A stretch of 64,000 nucleotides of DNA from Candidatus Marsarchaeota G1 archaeon BE_D (GTDB taxonomy: Archaea; Thermoproteota; Thermoprotei_A; Marsarchaeales; Marsarchaeaceae). The position numbers and the translations under genes are program-made. Every line of letters begins with the position of its first letter. Positions within the stretch are counted from its first letter, which is position 1. The stretch spans positions 43,698 through 107,697 of the forward strand of contig NEXD01000001.1 in assembly GCA_003019595.1 (NCBI GenBank). Reading direction: 5' to 3'. Positions 19,094 to 28,746 of the stretch are shown here, in pieces. A model generated the notes under the pieces. That model was not told the DNA's origin, made no database searches, and worked only from the letters and a program-made list of their open reading frames with translations.

Positions 19094-20328
19094 TCAATTT
19101 TCTCAAAAGCCCCTGTGAGATCAGAGATAATATCTTTAATATCTTCTATACCAACAGAAATTCTTATTAGGCCCGGATTTATGCCCATTTCACGAAGTTC
19201 TTCTTCAGATATACCTGTCCTTGGATGATGAGAAGTATCACGTGGAATAGTAACAAGAGTGTGAATACTTCCAAGACTTGGCGCTTTTTTGCATATTTGC
19301 AACTTTTCGACGAATCTCCTAGCAACTTCGTCTCCACCAGCTATCTCAAAGCTTACCACTCCTCCAAACCCTCTCAAAAGCCGTCTTGCGACAGTATAAT
19401 CAGGATGTGAAGTTAAACCGGGATAGTAAACTCTTTTGACTTCGTTTACTTTTTCAAGAAAACGAGCCAAAGCCATTGCGTTTTGGTTTTGTCGTTCCAC
19501 TCTTATCGCGAGGGTCTTTAAACCTCGAGAAAGCAAATAAGCATCAAGAGGGTTGATGTTACCGCCAATCTTTGTCCTAATTTGTCTTATTTTTCTTATA
19601 ATTTCTATATTAGATACCACAGCACCAGCAATAAGATCACCATGACCATTTAAGTACTTTGTTGCGCTATGTATTACTATATCCGCACCAAACTTTAGTG
19701 GGTTCTGATTATACGGCGATGCAAAGGTTGCGTCGACCACGACCATAATTTCATGCTCTTTCGCAATTTTTGAAGCTTTTTCTAAATCCGCTACTCGAAG
19801 AAGCGGATTAGTTATTGATTCCAAATAAAGAATCTTTGTGTTCTTTTTTATCAAATCTTTAATTCTTTCGATGTGCGAGACTGAAACAAAACTTGTTTCG
19901 ATGCCAAATTTTGGAAGCTCGTATTTCATTAAAGAATAAGTTTGACCATAAAGTTCTTTTATAGAAATCATATGATCCCCTTTTGCTAAAATGGCTAAAA
20001 GCGTCGTAGATATGGCCGCCATTCCAGAAGAAAAAACTAAACAAGCCTCTCCACCTTCTAAAGTTGCTATTTGTTGTTCAACTGTAGTTATTATTGGGTT
20101 ACCATAACGAGTGTATATATATTCCTCATTTGAGAGAGGATCCCTTAAAACATTTTCATTCGAGTTAGGGTTGATGAACGCATCTTGGACAAAGATAGGT
20201 GTTAAAAAACTTCCGTAACGTATATCAACGATTTGCCCCGAATGCACCGCTTTTGTAGAAATCCCCCACTCCTTATTTTGATTTTTCATATTCTTTCTCA
20301 TGATGATATAAACCATTATGCTACCCAT
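19075..20328 (-). CDS. PLP-dependent trans-sulfuration enzyme (cystathionine gamma-synthase/lyase family)
   Basis: SSGMAAISTTLLAIL, VVVDATFASP, HSATKYLNGHGDLIAG, SLGSIHTLVTIP motifs. Confidence 0.92.
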   Translation of the reverse strand: MGSIMVYIIMRKNMKNQNKEWGISTKAVHSGQIVDIRYGSFLTPIFVQDAFINPNSNENVLRDPLSNEEYIYTRYGNPIITTVEQQIATLEGGEACLVFSSGMAAISTTLLAILAKGDHMISIKELYGQTYSLMKYELPKFGIETSFVSVSHIERIKDLIKKNTKILYLESITNPLLRVADLEKASKIAKEHEIMVVVDATFASPYNQNPLKFGADIVIHSATKYLNGHGDLIAGAVVSNIEIIRKIRQIRTKIGGNINPLDAYLLSRGLKTLAIRVERQNQNAMALARFLEKVNEVKRVYYPGLTSHPDYTVARRLLRGFGGVVSFEIAGGDEVARRFVEKLQICKKAPSLGSIHTLVTIPRDTSHHPRTGISEEELREMGINPGLIRISVGIEDIKDIISDLTGAFEKIDGLGGI

Positions 20329-20414
20329 ATAGTTTATGCGCAGTTATTGATATTCTCCTGTAAGTGATGGATGAACGCGAAACCAAGTGTGTAAAACTAT
20401 CTGGACGCATCCAG

Positions 20415-20822
20415 TTATTGCAATTCTTCTAAATCGCTTTCACTTTCTTGAGAAAGTTCAAAATCACTGTTTTTTGCTATTACTTCGACAAACCCATCTT
20501 CTTCTGAATATCCCAAACGCTTTAAATATTCTATTTGTCTTTCGTATTCACCAATTCTTTTTAATCTTTCACAATAAACCGAAAGATCGTCGCACCCTCT
20601 TTTTATTAATCCCATTTCTTCCGCTATTATTAATATCGTTAAACCTTCATCGATCGTTAAACCTTTCTTCATACAAAAAAGTTTTGCTTCTTGTAATAGT
20701 ATACAACCATACCCAAAGGTGTTAAACATTTCAGAGATAAATGTTCGAAGATCTTCAGTGGTAAAGAGCCTCTTGTTTTTTCCTAACACCAAAAGACCGA
20801 CCCGCTCAAAGAGTCTGTCCAA
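20415..20822 (-). CDS. Hypothetical protein
   Basis: 135-aa ORF with coding-like composition; no family recognised. Confidence 0.55.
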   Translation of the reverse strand: MDRLFERVGLLVLGKNKRLFTTEDLRTFISEMFNTFGYGCILLQEAKLFCMKKGLTIDEGLTILIIAEEMGLIKRGCDDLSVYCERLKRIGEYERQIEYLKRLGYSEEDGFVEVIAKNSDFELSQESESDLEELQ

Positions 20823-21439
20823 AACTTTTCTAATATATATAATAAGCCCTTAATATAAGCGATTAGCCAATAAAATGGAGAGATAAGAATCGCCCTCAAA
20901 TAGTGTGCCACCTTCTTTAAAAGAGTTGTAGTTTAGAATAAAAGGAATTCTGTTAGAAAGTATCATATATAATTGTTTTTGTTTGTAAAACCCCGACTCT
21001 TAAGAACATTTCTGTATTTTATGGTAGTGACTCATACAAAACTAGTTAAATTCCATTCGTAGTTTTGTTTAGTGCTTAGTAACATTAAGTAGAGCTATCT
21101 TTATTGAGCTTAGGAGTCAAGACTAACTAACCTACGCTTCCCGTTAATATCTTTAGTTTTATCAACGGTTAAATCAAACCATTAAAGCTAAGATTTTTTT
21201 AAACACTACGTACTGGGACTCGTTTATCTATTCAACTCATGATGTCTGTATAGGATGGGTGTACCTTTTTACTATTTTAATACATCATAATTATAAGTCG
21301 CCTTTATTAAGTTGGTTTTGTACGGTTGGAAAGGCAATTCGCGTGTCTTAAATCCTCACCTATCTGTTATGAAGAAGATAAAAAGTTAATGAACCTATAA
21401 AAAAACGCTTTAATAAGAGTTATCAAATAATTTCTTCAG

Positions 21440-21523
21440 GCGGGGATGCCCGAGCTTGGCCAAAGGGGTTGGCCTGAGGCGCCAATGCGTAGAGCTGCGT
21501 GGGTTCAAATCCCACTCCCCGCA
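21440..21523 (+). tRNA. tRNA-Leu (GAG)
   Basis: GCGGGGA...TCCCCGCA; anticodon arm TTGGC-CTGAGGC-GCCAA; long variable arm. Confidence 0.92.
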
Positions 21524-21889
21524 CTTCATAGTTTTTAAGTGCAATTTATATACTAAAGTTTTTATTTGTAAGCGAACGAATAATTTTCGAAACGCAGATA
21601 AATCCTTAATGTTACATTTTATGTTTTGATTGACAAAAGCTAAATTTAATGTTTAATAAAGGTAAAATTATGATATCTAATTACACAAATTATAGTATAA
21701 TTCAAGATTATAGATATAATTATAGTAGACTTAACTAAGTGATAGTATCTTTTTTTAATATGTAGATAAAACCTGAACTTTGTCCAAAAATCACATACGT
21801 CACACCCATTATGGTGATCTACAAACAGTTTCAAGAAATCAAGGGCGTAAAAGTTTTTAAGATTATTTAGAAGCCCCATATACCTTATA

Positions 21890-22440
21890 GATATCCAAAG
21901 AAGCGCTCAATAGTGCTTCTTAACCCAAAGGTTTGACGAGCATGGTTTTGAAAACTCGAACCACAGGTTTATGGTATCAAGGACCACGGTTGTTGAGAAT
22001 CATAGGTTTACTCAAGCACCTTCTTCTGGGTCTTCGAAGAATTTGAGTTTTTTGTAGTGGGCATAAGCGAAACCCCAAAACGGATTGACCGCTTTCGTTT
22101 CAGCGCCCACCGCAACCCAAATTCACGTGGTCTATCGCCACACTTTATCAGTTTAGTCTACTGTAATAATTGAATACTCCTGAGCTTTTGGTGAAAAATT
22201 CAGTTTCTTCACCTTTTTTATCCAACCCTCTTCATTCGACTTAGATTCTGAAAGTATCTTAAAGAACCAAGGTCTTTCTGGACGTCCAAAGGTACTGGGA
22301 AGAACCACCGTCTGTCCTCGAACCCCTTTTTGCCCCTCATAAGCTAAATATTTGAATGCGTAGTGACATCCAAAGGTTTCAAAACAAAACCATAATACCC
22401 ACCAAGCTTAAGCTTTATCTAGGTAGCATCTCCATTAGAT
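21890..22440 (-). mobile_element. Decayed IS/transposase remnant, copy A
   Basis: Shares TCTTCGAAGAATTTGAGTTTTTTGTAGTGGGCATAAGCGAAACCCCAAA and downstream blocks with copy B; no intact ORF. Confidence 0.65.
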
Positions 22441-22473
22441 CGAAATATATATATCTTTAGTAAGTAATATATT

Positions 22474-22638
22474 ATGGACAAAGAAATAAACCGAGAATTT
22501 TTAGTTTTTGATAAATATGGTAGATTAAAGAAAATAGGACCTACTGATATGGAAACCATTTGTTGCTCAGAAGAAGGAATGGAGACAATAGAAGCTCTAA
22601 CAAACAATGCTTGTTTAAATATACGGAATTGCCGCTAA
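22474..22638 (+). CDS. Candidate RiPP precursor peptide (54 aa, Cys-rich C-terminus)
   Basis: Not in ORF track. MDKEINREFLVFDKYGRLKKIGPTDMETICCSEEGMETIEALTNNACLNIRNCR; AT-rich TATA-like AAATATATATATC about 25 nt upstream; 27 nt before a radical SAM gene. Confidence 0.6.
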   Translation: MDKEINREFLVFDKYGRLKKIGPTDMETICCSEEGMETIEALTNNACLNIRNCR

Positions 22639-22665
22639 ATTTCTAAGAGCTTACAGGGACGTAGT

Positions 22666-23646
22666 ATGCATGAAGAGCGGCATCAAATAAAATTTTTAAA
22701 TGAACATTTAAAATATGTATCGAACGATATATTACAACTCATTATTTTACCTACTGAACAATGTAATTTTCGGTGCTTATATTGTTATGAAAAATTTGAT
22801 CACGGTCTTATTCGTCAAGAAGTTGTCGAAGGGCTCAAAAACTTATTATTGGCAAGAAAAAAAGAATTAAAAAAATTGTCGGTATCATGGTTTGGTGGCG
22901 AACCCCTTCTTGCATACCATAAAATAATTGAGATACTAGATTTTATCCATGAAAATGTTATTCAAAACGGACGCCCCAACTTTGTGTCAGAAATGACCAC
23001 CAATGGTTATTTGCTTACGATTGAGAGATTTAAAACCCTAGCAGAAAGGGGAGTTAAGTTTTATCAAATTACTTTTGATGGTGATGAAGACAAACATGAT
23101 AAATTAAGGATTAAATCAGACGGTACTCCCACTTTTTCAAGAATATTTCAAAACATAATAAACGCTCATAACACGGATCTTGAATTCGAAATTATGATAC
23201 GTATCCACGTAAATGCAGAAAACGCATCAAGTATCCAATCTCTTTTAATTAAGCTTTCAAAATTTCTTGCGAGCGACAAAAGATTCCGAATATTTTTAAG
23301 ACCTCTTTCCCGCCTTGGCGGTAAAAACGACGACATATTACCTATTCTTAGTGACGAAAGAATAATCCAACAGTTGAATAACGTTGCTAAGAATTTAGGT
23401 CTTTACATTGCTGAAAAACAAAACACATGGAATGAAGTGTGTTATGCTTCAAGGTTAAATTCGTTTATTATAAGAGCCGATGGAAGAATTAGCAAATGCA
23501 CCGTTGCGCTTTATGACGAAAGAAACCTTGTGGGAAAACTCAATAGAGACGGTACTATTACACTTGATACGAAAAAGATATATTGGTGGAGCCGTGGTCT
23601 TTTCAGTGGTAATAAAGAAACTTTAGCCTGTCCGTTGCGTGTGTAA
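22666..23646 (+). CDS. Radical SAM peptide-maturase-like protein with truncated SPASM-like C-terminus
   Basis: PTEQCNFRCLYCYEKF (CxxxCxxC), SWFGGEPLL, TTNGYLL, ITFDGDEDKHD, RADGRISKCTVAL; ends ...ACPLRV. Confidence 0.85.
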   Translation: MHEERHQIKFLNEHLKYVSNDILQLIILPTEQCNFRCLYCYEKFDHGLIRQEVVEGLKNLLLARKKELKKLSVSWFGGEPLLAYHKIIEILDFIHENVIQNGRPNFVSEMTTNGYLLTIERFKTLAERGVKFYQITFDGDEDKHDKLRIKSDGTPTFSRIFQNIINAHNTDLEFEIMIRIHVNAENASSIQSLLIKLSKFLASDKRFRIFLRPLSRLGGKNDDILPILSDERIIQQLNNVAKNLGLYIAEKQNTWNEVCYASRLNSFIIRADGRISKCTVALYDERNLVGKLNRDGTITLDTKKIYWWSRGLFSGNKETLACPLRV

Positions 23647-23687
23647 ATTAAAAAGGTGTCATTTTTTGCTGCTTACGGTGAAAGCTT

Positions 23688-24916
23688 ATGGTCAGATATG
23701 CGTTTTTACGCGATGCATTAATTAGACGTTTGTTTCTAGTTGATACGTTAAGTAATATAGAAGCTGCTCTTATCAATTTTTTTGTGTTACTTTATATTTC
23801 CTTAACGTACCATAATGTTTTCTATTTGGGATTAAACATAGCGGTTCCTGTGGGTGTACAGCAATTGACATACGTAGTAAGCAATTGGATTGATCGATCA
23901 AACAAAAAAATGTGATTTTGTTATCAATATCGCTTGATGCACTCTTGATCTCACTACTTGCATTTTACATACTCGTACCCAATACCTCTTTAATAGGCTA
24001 TCTTCTTATTATTTCTTTGCTATCTTTAAATGGAAATATCCTTAATCTTGCACTAGGCGCACTTTACAAATCAAAAGTTTTATCTCAGGAAGACGCAACA
24101 GAATTACAAAGCGCTCTTTTTACGATTTTTCAGATTTCAAGCGCAATCTCACCAATAATAGTTGGTGGTATTGTTCAAATCTATCACCAGTTCTATTTGG
24201 TTCTTTTGGTCGTTCTTGCTTTAATAATCGCTCAACTTTTTTTGTTTAGTTCTTTTCCAAACATTAGTCCAACAAATAATAAAACTAACGATCATCGTAT
24301 CTTAGACTTTCGAGAAGGATTTCGCGCTTATAAAACGCTTATAAAGAAAGATATGTTATTTTTAGCATTCACTTTACAGCCTGTTTTTATGGCTTTTGTG
24401 ATGGGTGGAAGTTTCTATTTAGTAGTAAGCCTGCTTTTCGGTATATCATCTTTTGCTATCAAACTTGCTATTTTAGAAGCTTTTGCGCAAATAGGTGTTA
24501 TTATTGGGAGTTTTCTTGCCGGTATTGTCAAGCTTAAGACGGGTTTTCAAACTTATGCACTTTTTACGATAGCAAGTTTGCTTAATGTTTTTGTTGCGCT
24601 TTATCCTTTTTATTTAATCATAGTAAGCCTGCTTACGCTTGCAGGTTTAATCGCATATATTGCGCAGGTCAATTCTTATTCGTACACTTTCATTTCAATA
24701 CCTAGCGATGTTTATGCCAGAGTGAGCTCATTAATAAACTTAATGAGGAATACTTCGGGTGTTGCTGGCACACTATTACTGACGTATTTAGCTTCGATCT
24801 ACAAGCCAGATTTTATCTACTTTATAAGCACTTCTCTTGCAACATTCATGTCGGCTTTGATGTTACTTTCAAGCAAAATTCGGCGTGCAACTCTAATGAA
24901 AACTTCTGATTCTTAA
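23688..24916 (+). CDS. MFS transporter, frame-split at an A7 run (23688-23915 and 23912-24916)
   Basis: Hydrophobic MFS-like segments in both ORFs; a -1 shift at 23904-23910 gives continuous ...DRSNKKNVILLSISLDALL... Confidence 0.7.
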
Positions 24917-25240
24917 GAATACACTAATGCAACATAACTTTTGGCTTATTCATACTAGCAAGTGTAGTATTCCATAACTATTTAGTGTCATAAATGCTAT
25001 TATCAATGTCTTCTTGACTCTTTGAACAGCATTCTTGAGAGAATAAATTCATAAATAAGTTTAGACGGTGTTCTATTAACGATTTCACGCACTTTGTTGT
25101 TGTCTCACATCCCTTGGAGATAATCACGCAAGACTTGACTAAAGCTATTCGTGGCGCCTGACATACATAAAGCGCTTATCCGGACACCTTCCACAAGCTT
25201 TGCGTAGGTTTTATATATCAAATTAAAAACCCCATTAACA

Positions 25241-25630
25241 ATGGGTTTAATTGACAAAATTTCTGAGTTTTATGATAATGTGACTCATATATTGAGTGCC
25301 ATTACGCAATACGTTTTAATTATTGCAATGATAGCTCTGCTTTCAGGAGGACTTTTCGTTATAATAACTCAACCACCTATGGAAGGTGGAACTCCTACTG
25401 GTGGCGTTGCTATACTTGCAGCGACACCTAGTTACCAGTTCGGAATAGAGCTTTACGTCGTTGGTACAATTTTGGGTTTGTTTTCAATTGGTATAATAGC
25501 TTTACTTAGAGCCCCAAATATCTATGGTCAAAAAAGATATGCGACTTCGCTTGCCGCTTTTGGCATTCTGTGTCTTATTATAGGAATTGTGAGCATGATA
25601 TACTTAGGCATAGCAAAATTACACGGTTAA
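25241..25630 (+). CDS. Multi-TM membrane protein, unknown function
   Basis: 129-aa ORF with three hydrophobic helices. Confidence 0.65.
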   Translation: MGLIDKISEFYDNVTHILSAITQYVLIIAMIALLSGGLFVIITQPPMEGGTPTGGVAILAATPSYQFGIELYVVGTILGLFSIGIIALLRAPNIYGQKRYATSLAAFGILCLIIGIVSMIYLGIAKLHG

Positions 25631-25638
25631 AGCATACG

Positions 25639-25824
25639 TTAAAAGGTGTTAAGTATTTCTGCAAATAACTTAGCTTTTCCTCCTGTTGGTTTTGCGAGCT
25701 CCTTTCCGCAAACTTTACACTTTACGATCGAAGCTGCGTGAGAAAAGACAATTTGTTTATTTCCGCAATCTTTGCACTTGACTTCAAAGAAACGAGATTT
25801 CGGTTCAGGAATCAGCGCCTTCAT
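25639..25824 (-). CDS. rps27e: Ribosomal protein eS27
   Basis: [40 protein letters not shown]. Confidence 0.95.
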   Translation of the reverse strand: MKALIPEPKSRFFEVKCKDCGNKQIVFSHAASIVKCKVCGKELAKPTGGKAKLFAEILNTF

Positions 25825-25830
25825 CTTAGA

Positions 25831-26121
25831 TCACGAAACAATTTCGGCTTTTTTAAGTCTAATCCCTTTTCGTGCTATTATTTTTCCACATTGAGTACAT
25901 TTCAATTTCAATGAAATTTTCTTTGTGACTTTAGCTAACCTTCTCTGAATAGGTTTTTTGGAACCACCATATCCTTTGTTTTCTAATGCGTGTCTACGTT
26001 CTCCCCACGCAAGAGCACGTCTTTTTCCAGCCTTATAAATTGAGACTTGGTGTACTGTGTGTGTTCTGCATTTACGACAAAAAGTGTTAATCGTTTTTGG
26101 TATCTTCAACTTTTTGCTCAC
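25831..26121 (-). CDS. rpl44e: Ribosomal protein eL44
   Basis: KTINTFCRKCRTHTVHQVSIYKAGKRRALAWGERRH...GYGGSKKPI. Confidence 0.95.
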   Translation of the reverse strand: MSKKLKIPKTINTFCRKCRTHTVHQVSIYKAGKRRALAWGERRHALENKGYGGSKKPIQRRLAKVTKKISLKLKCTQCGKIIARKGIRLKKAEIVS

Positions 26122-26611
26122 CTAACATTTCAACTAGCCCAAACTTGGATAATAGTATAGCGTCTTCCTCTGGTATATAAGCTATGTCACCTTTTGTGAA
26201 CGATCCTAGAGACTTCATAGCAGAGTCAATAAAATCGTGGATTTCCACTTTAAAAATTACGAGTTTTTTAGACTTAATACTAGCTTTCTCTGGTTCTAAT
26301 AGCAATCTTAAAAATCTTTGTAAAGCATTAACGAATTCATTATATTTTTCAAAAACAACTCTCTCGTTAGATGTCGCGAACTCTGCCGAAGCACCGTTCA
26401 TCACTTTGTATAATCTTATTACAAAGAGTGTTTTTAGTTGTGAAACCAAGCGTAGCCTAAAAGCTTCATAGAAGTCATAATTCTTGTATTTTTGTGCTTC
26501 AAAAAGGGTTTTTGAATAAAAATTTTCTTCAAGTTCTACAAGTTCTTTGGAATTCATTTCTTGTAATATGATTTTATTTATGTTTTCTGTTAAAGAGTAA
26601 GCTTTATTCAA
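26087..26611 (-). CDS. GINS complex subunit (Gins51/Sld5-like)
   Basis: Position next to priS; C-terminal VEIHDFIDSAMKSLGSFTKGDIAYIPEEDAILLSKFGLVE B-domain-like motif. Confidence 0.75.
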   Translation of the reverse strand: MNKAYSLTENINKIILQEMNSKELVELEENFYSKTLFEAQKYKNYDFYEAFRLRLVSQLKTLFVIRLYKVMNGASAEFATSNERVVFEKYNEFVNALQRFLRLLLEPEKASIKSKKLVIFKVEIHDFIDSAMKSLGSFTKGDIAYIPEEDAILLSKFGLVEMLGEQKVEDTKND

Positions 26612-27710
26612 GAATATTACCTCCCCCTCTTATAACAAGATAATACGCAAGCGCACTATTAACTTCTATTGTTTTTCCTTGGTCGCTAGGGGAAACAGTT
26701 TCGTTATTTATTGAAACTTCAAATGGGATTTCTTTTACTATTATGCGCCTATATGAATTTAATGGCATGCTAGCGTGCACAAAAGGATCAAACTTTTCCA
26801 AAGAAGATTTTGAAAGTGGCTTAACTAAAAAACCAGATCCGCCATGAACAGTCATAGGAGCTCGCAGTAATCGATTCACATCAACTGTAACCCTTTCGTC
26901 TATGCTTATCGTGAGCTCTGATAAGGCTTTAGTAAACATGTTTTCAAACGCGCGTCTTTCTACGTTTGTTATCACAAGTTCAGACGGTTTGTTTAATTTC
27001 TTTATTTTGGCTAAAATTTTAAGTGCGACTTCGTCAGCGGAAAAAGCAGTTGAGTCAATATGTTTTAACCACAAAAATATTTTTCTATTCCAACCATAAT
27101 CATGAGCAAAGGGCAAGAATCTACTTTGGTGAGTAGGAAAATTGATAGAAGGACCGATAGCAACATATTCAACTATTTGTCTGCGTGCTTTTTGATCTAA
27201 TCCTAAATAGGTCTTTTCTTTGATCCTGATATGGTATCCCCTAGAACCTGAAAAGGAAACCAAATAATCATCACTTTTAAGCCCAAAATCTGCCTCAAGA
27301 AAGTTTTCAATAAGATTAATCGCTAATTCTTTTATTCTCTGATATTGCGACGATGATATCCAACCACGTTTTAAAAGTTCATCGCTTGTTCTTAAAACTT
27401 GTTCGGCATCCAAATCAAATGGTAATTCTGCACCAAGCCAGCCTTTATTTTGCATGTCAATAGAGGGGTTACGATAAAGCGCTATGCTGTAGTACACGTC
27501 TTTTGGCACGTTTTCAATTAAAAAAGTTTTGTAATCATCAAAACTATGAAACGAAATATGCCGTTTAAATTTTCCGTCGAAAAAAGAAAATCCAAACTCT
27601 CTATTTTCGAACTCCTCTGGCATGTAAACCTTTTCCGCATTATTTTTGTAATATTCCTGCAAAATGTTTACAAGCAATTTTGCTTGATCTTCTTTCTTAT
27701 TGTCTGTCAA
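26604..27710 (-). CDS. priS: DNA primase small (catalytic) subunit
   Basis: REFGFSFFDGKFKRHISF, DLDAEQ, FSGSRGYHIRI, LRAPMTVHGGSGFLVKPL. Confidence 0.94.
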   Translation of the reverse strand: MTDNKKEDQAKLLVNILQEYYKNNAEKVYMPEEFENREFGFSFFDGKFKRHISFHSFDDYKTFLIENVPKDVYYSIALYRNPSIDMQNKGWLGAELPFDLDAEQVLRTSDELLKRGWISSSQYQRIKELAINLIENFLEADFGLKSDDYLVSFSGSRGYHIRIKEKTYLGLDQKARRQIVEYVAIGPSINFPTHQSRFLPFAHDYGWNRKIFLWLKHIDSTAFSADEVALKILAKIKKLNKPSELVITNVERRAFENMFTKALSELTISIDERVTVDVNRLLRAPMTVHGGSGFLVKPLSKSSLEKFDPFVHASMPLNSYRRIIVKEIPFEVSINNETVSPSDQGKTIEVNSALAYYLVIRGGGNILE

Positions 27711-28746
27711 TTTGTCTCATCCTCCTCTTATAAACTGCAACTGGATGTCTCGCATATCGATCGCAGTAATATTGTATGGGACAAAGCTTGGCAACTTTAA
27801 GAGTGTCGCAACTAGGTGCAGAATATTTAATTCTTGAACCTATTTCTCCATAAATATGCGATATTTGATATTCAGTTCTTTGGGAATTAAAGTTTGAGGC
27901 TTTATTAAAAAATTCTTTTACGTGTTCTTTTTTCACTCCTATTTGCCGCATAAAGGCCGCTAAAGTAAATCTAGCGAAATGTGTGATAGCCAAACCATTC
28001 GAGAGTTCTTCTATAAAAAGTTTTATGCATGGGGGATACTTTGTGTGGTCGAGCTTTGTGGCTACTTTAAGGTCTTCTTTTTTGAAAGCTTTGTTAAATC
28101 TTTCAAAGTATTCATTATCAATAGCGGTTGCTAAAAACGTTTTTTCATTGAGTATTCTAAATAAATAAGAGTATGTGAGCTCACCAGCTAAGCTTGCAGC
28201 TTGATATTTATCCAAAAATATCATCCCTTTTAAAATGGGTAATTCAACAAGTTTGATTTTATGTGTATTTTTACAAAGGTTGAAAAAATCTGCTATCTTA
28301 ATCACTATACGTTTTTCTTGAATTAGAGGTGTAATTTTTAAGCTTTTTTCGAAATATTCCAAAATTATCATCATGCTTTCATTTGAAAGAAGTCTGCTTG
28401 TCCTGTTTGAAAGCCAAGAGAAAAACGCGGAGGCAAGTCTTTCTCTTGCATTTTGGAGCTTAGGATTTATGAGAAGGTTAAAAGCCAAAAGATAAGCTTG
28501 AACTTCATTTTTTGGAGTTAAATAATCAACCAAAAAATCAGCTTCATACTCTTTTTTGAAAACGCTTTCTATTTTTTGAAAAACCTTTTCATCGATTTTG
28601 TTTAAATCGATACTGTTTTTCTTTAAATATTCTTTTCCCCAGTGACTATGAGGGTATTTTGCCGCAAGGATTTCAAGATCATACTCTTCCATTACGAAAT
28701 AATGATTTATTAAATTATATTTATTTAAGAAATTACTCTTCATCAC
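27697..28746 (-). CDS. priL: DNA primase large subunit
   Basis: Neighbour of priS; C-terminal Cys set (YSAPSCDTLKVAKLCPIQYYCDRYARHPVAVYKRR). Confidence 0.9.
   Translation of the reverse strand: MMKSNFLNKYNLINHYFVMEEYDLEILAAKYPHSHWGKEYLKKNSIDLNKIDEKVFQKIESVFKKEYEADFLVDYLTPKNEVQAYLLAFNLLINPKLQNARERLASAFFSWLSNRTSRLLSNESMMIILEYFEKSLKITPLIQEKRIVIKIADFFNLCKNTHKIKLVELPILKGMIFLDKYQAASLAGELTYSYLFRILNEKTFLATAIDNEYFERFNKAFKKEDLKVATKLDHTKYPPCIKLFIEELSNGLAITHFARFTLAAFMRQIGVKKEHVKEFFNKASNFNSQRTEYQISHIYGEIGSRIKYSAPSCDTLKVAKLCPIQYYCDRYARHPVAVYKRRMRQIDRQ

Noticed and set aside
18961-19170. Plus-strand 69-aa ORF
   Set aside because: Runs through tRNA-Ala(CGC) and antisense to the trans-sulfuration gene; no independent support.
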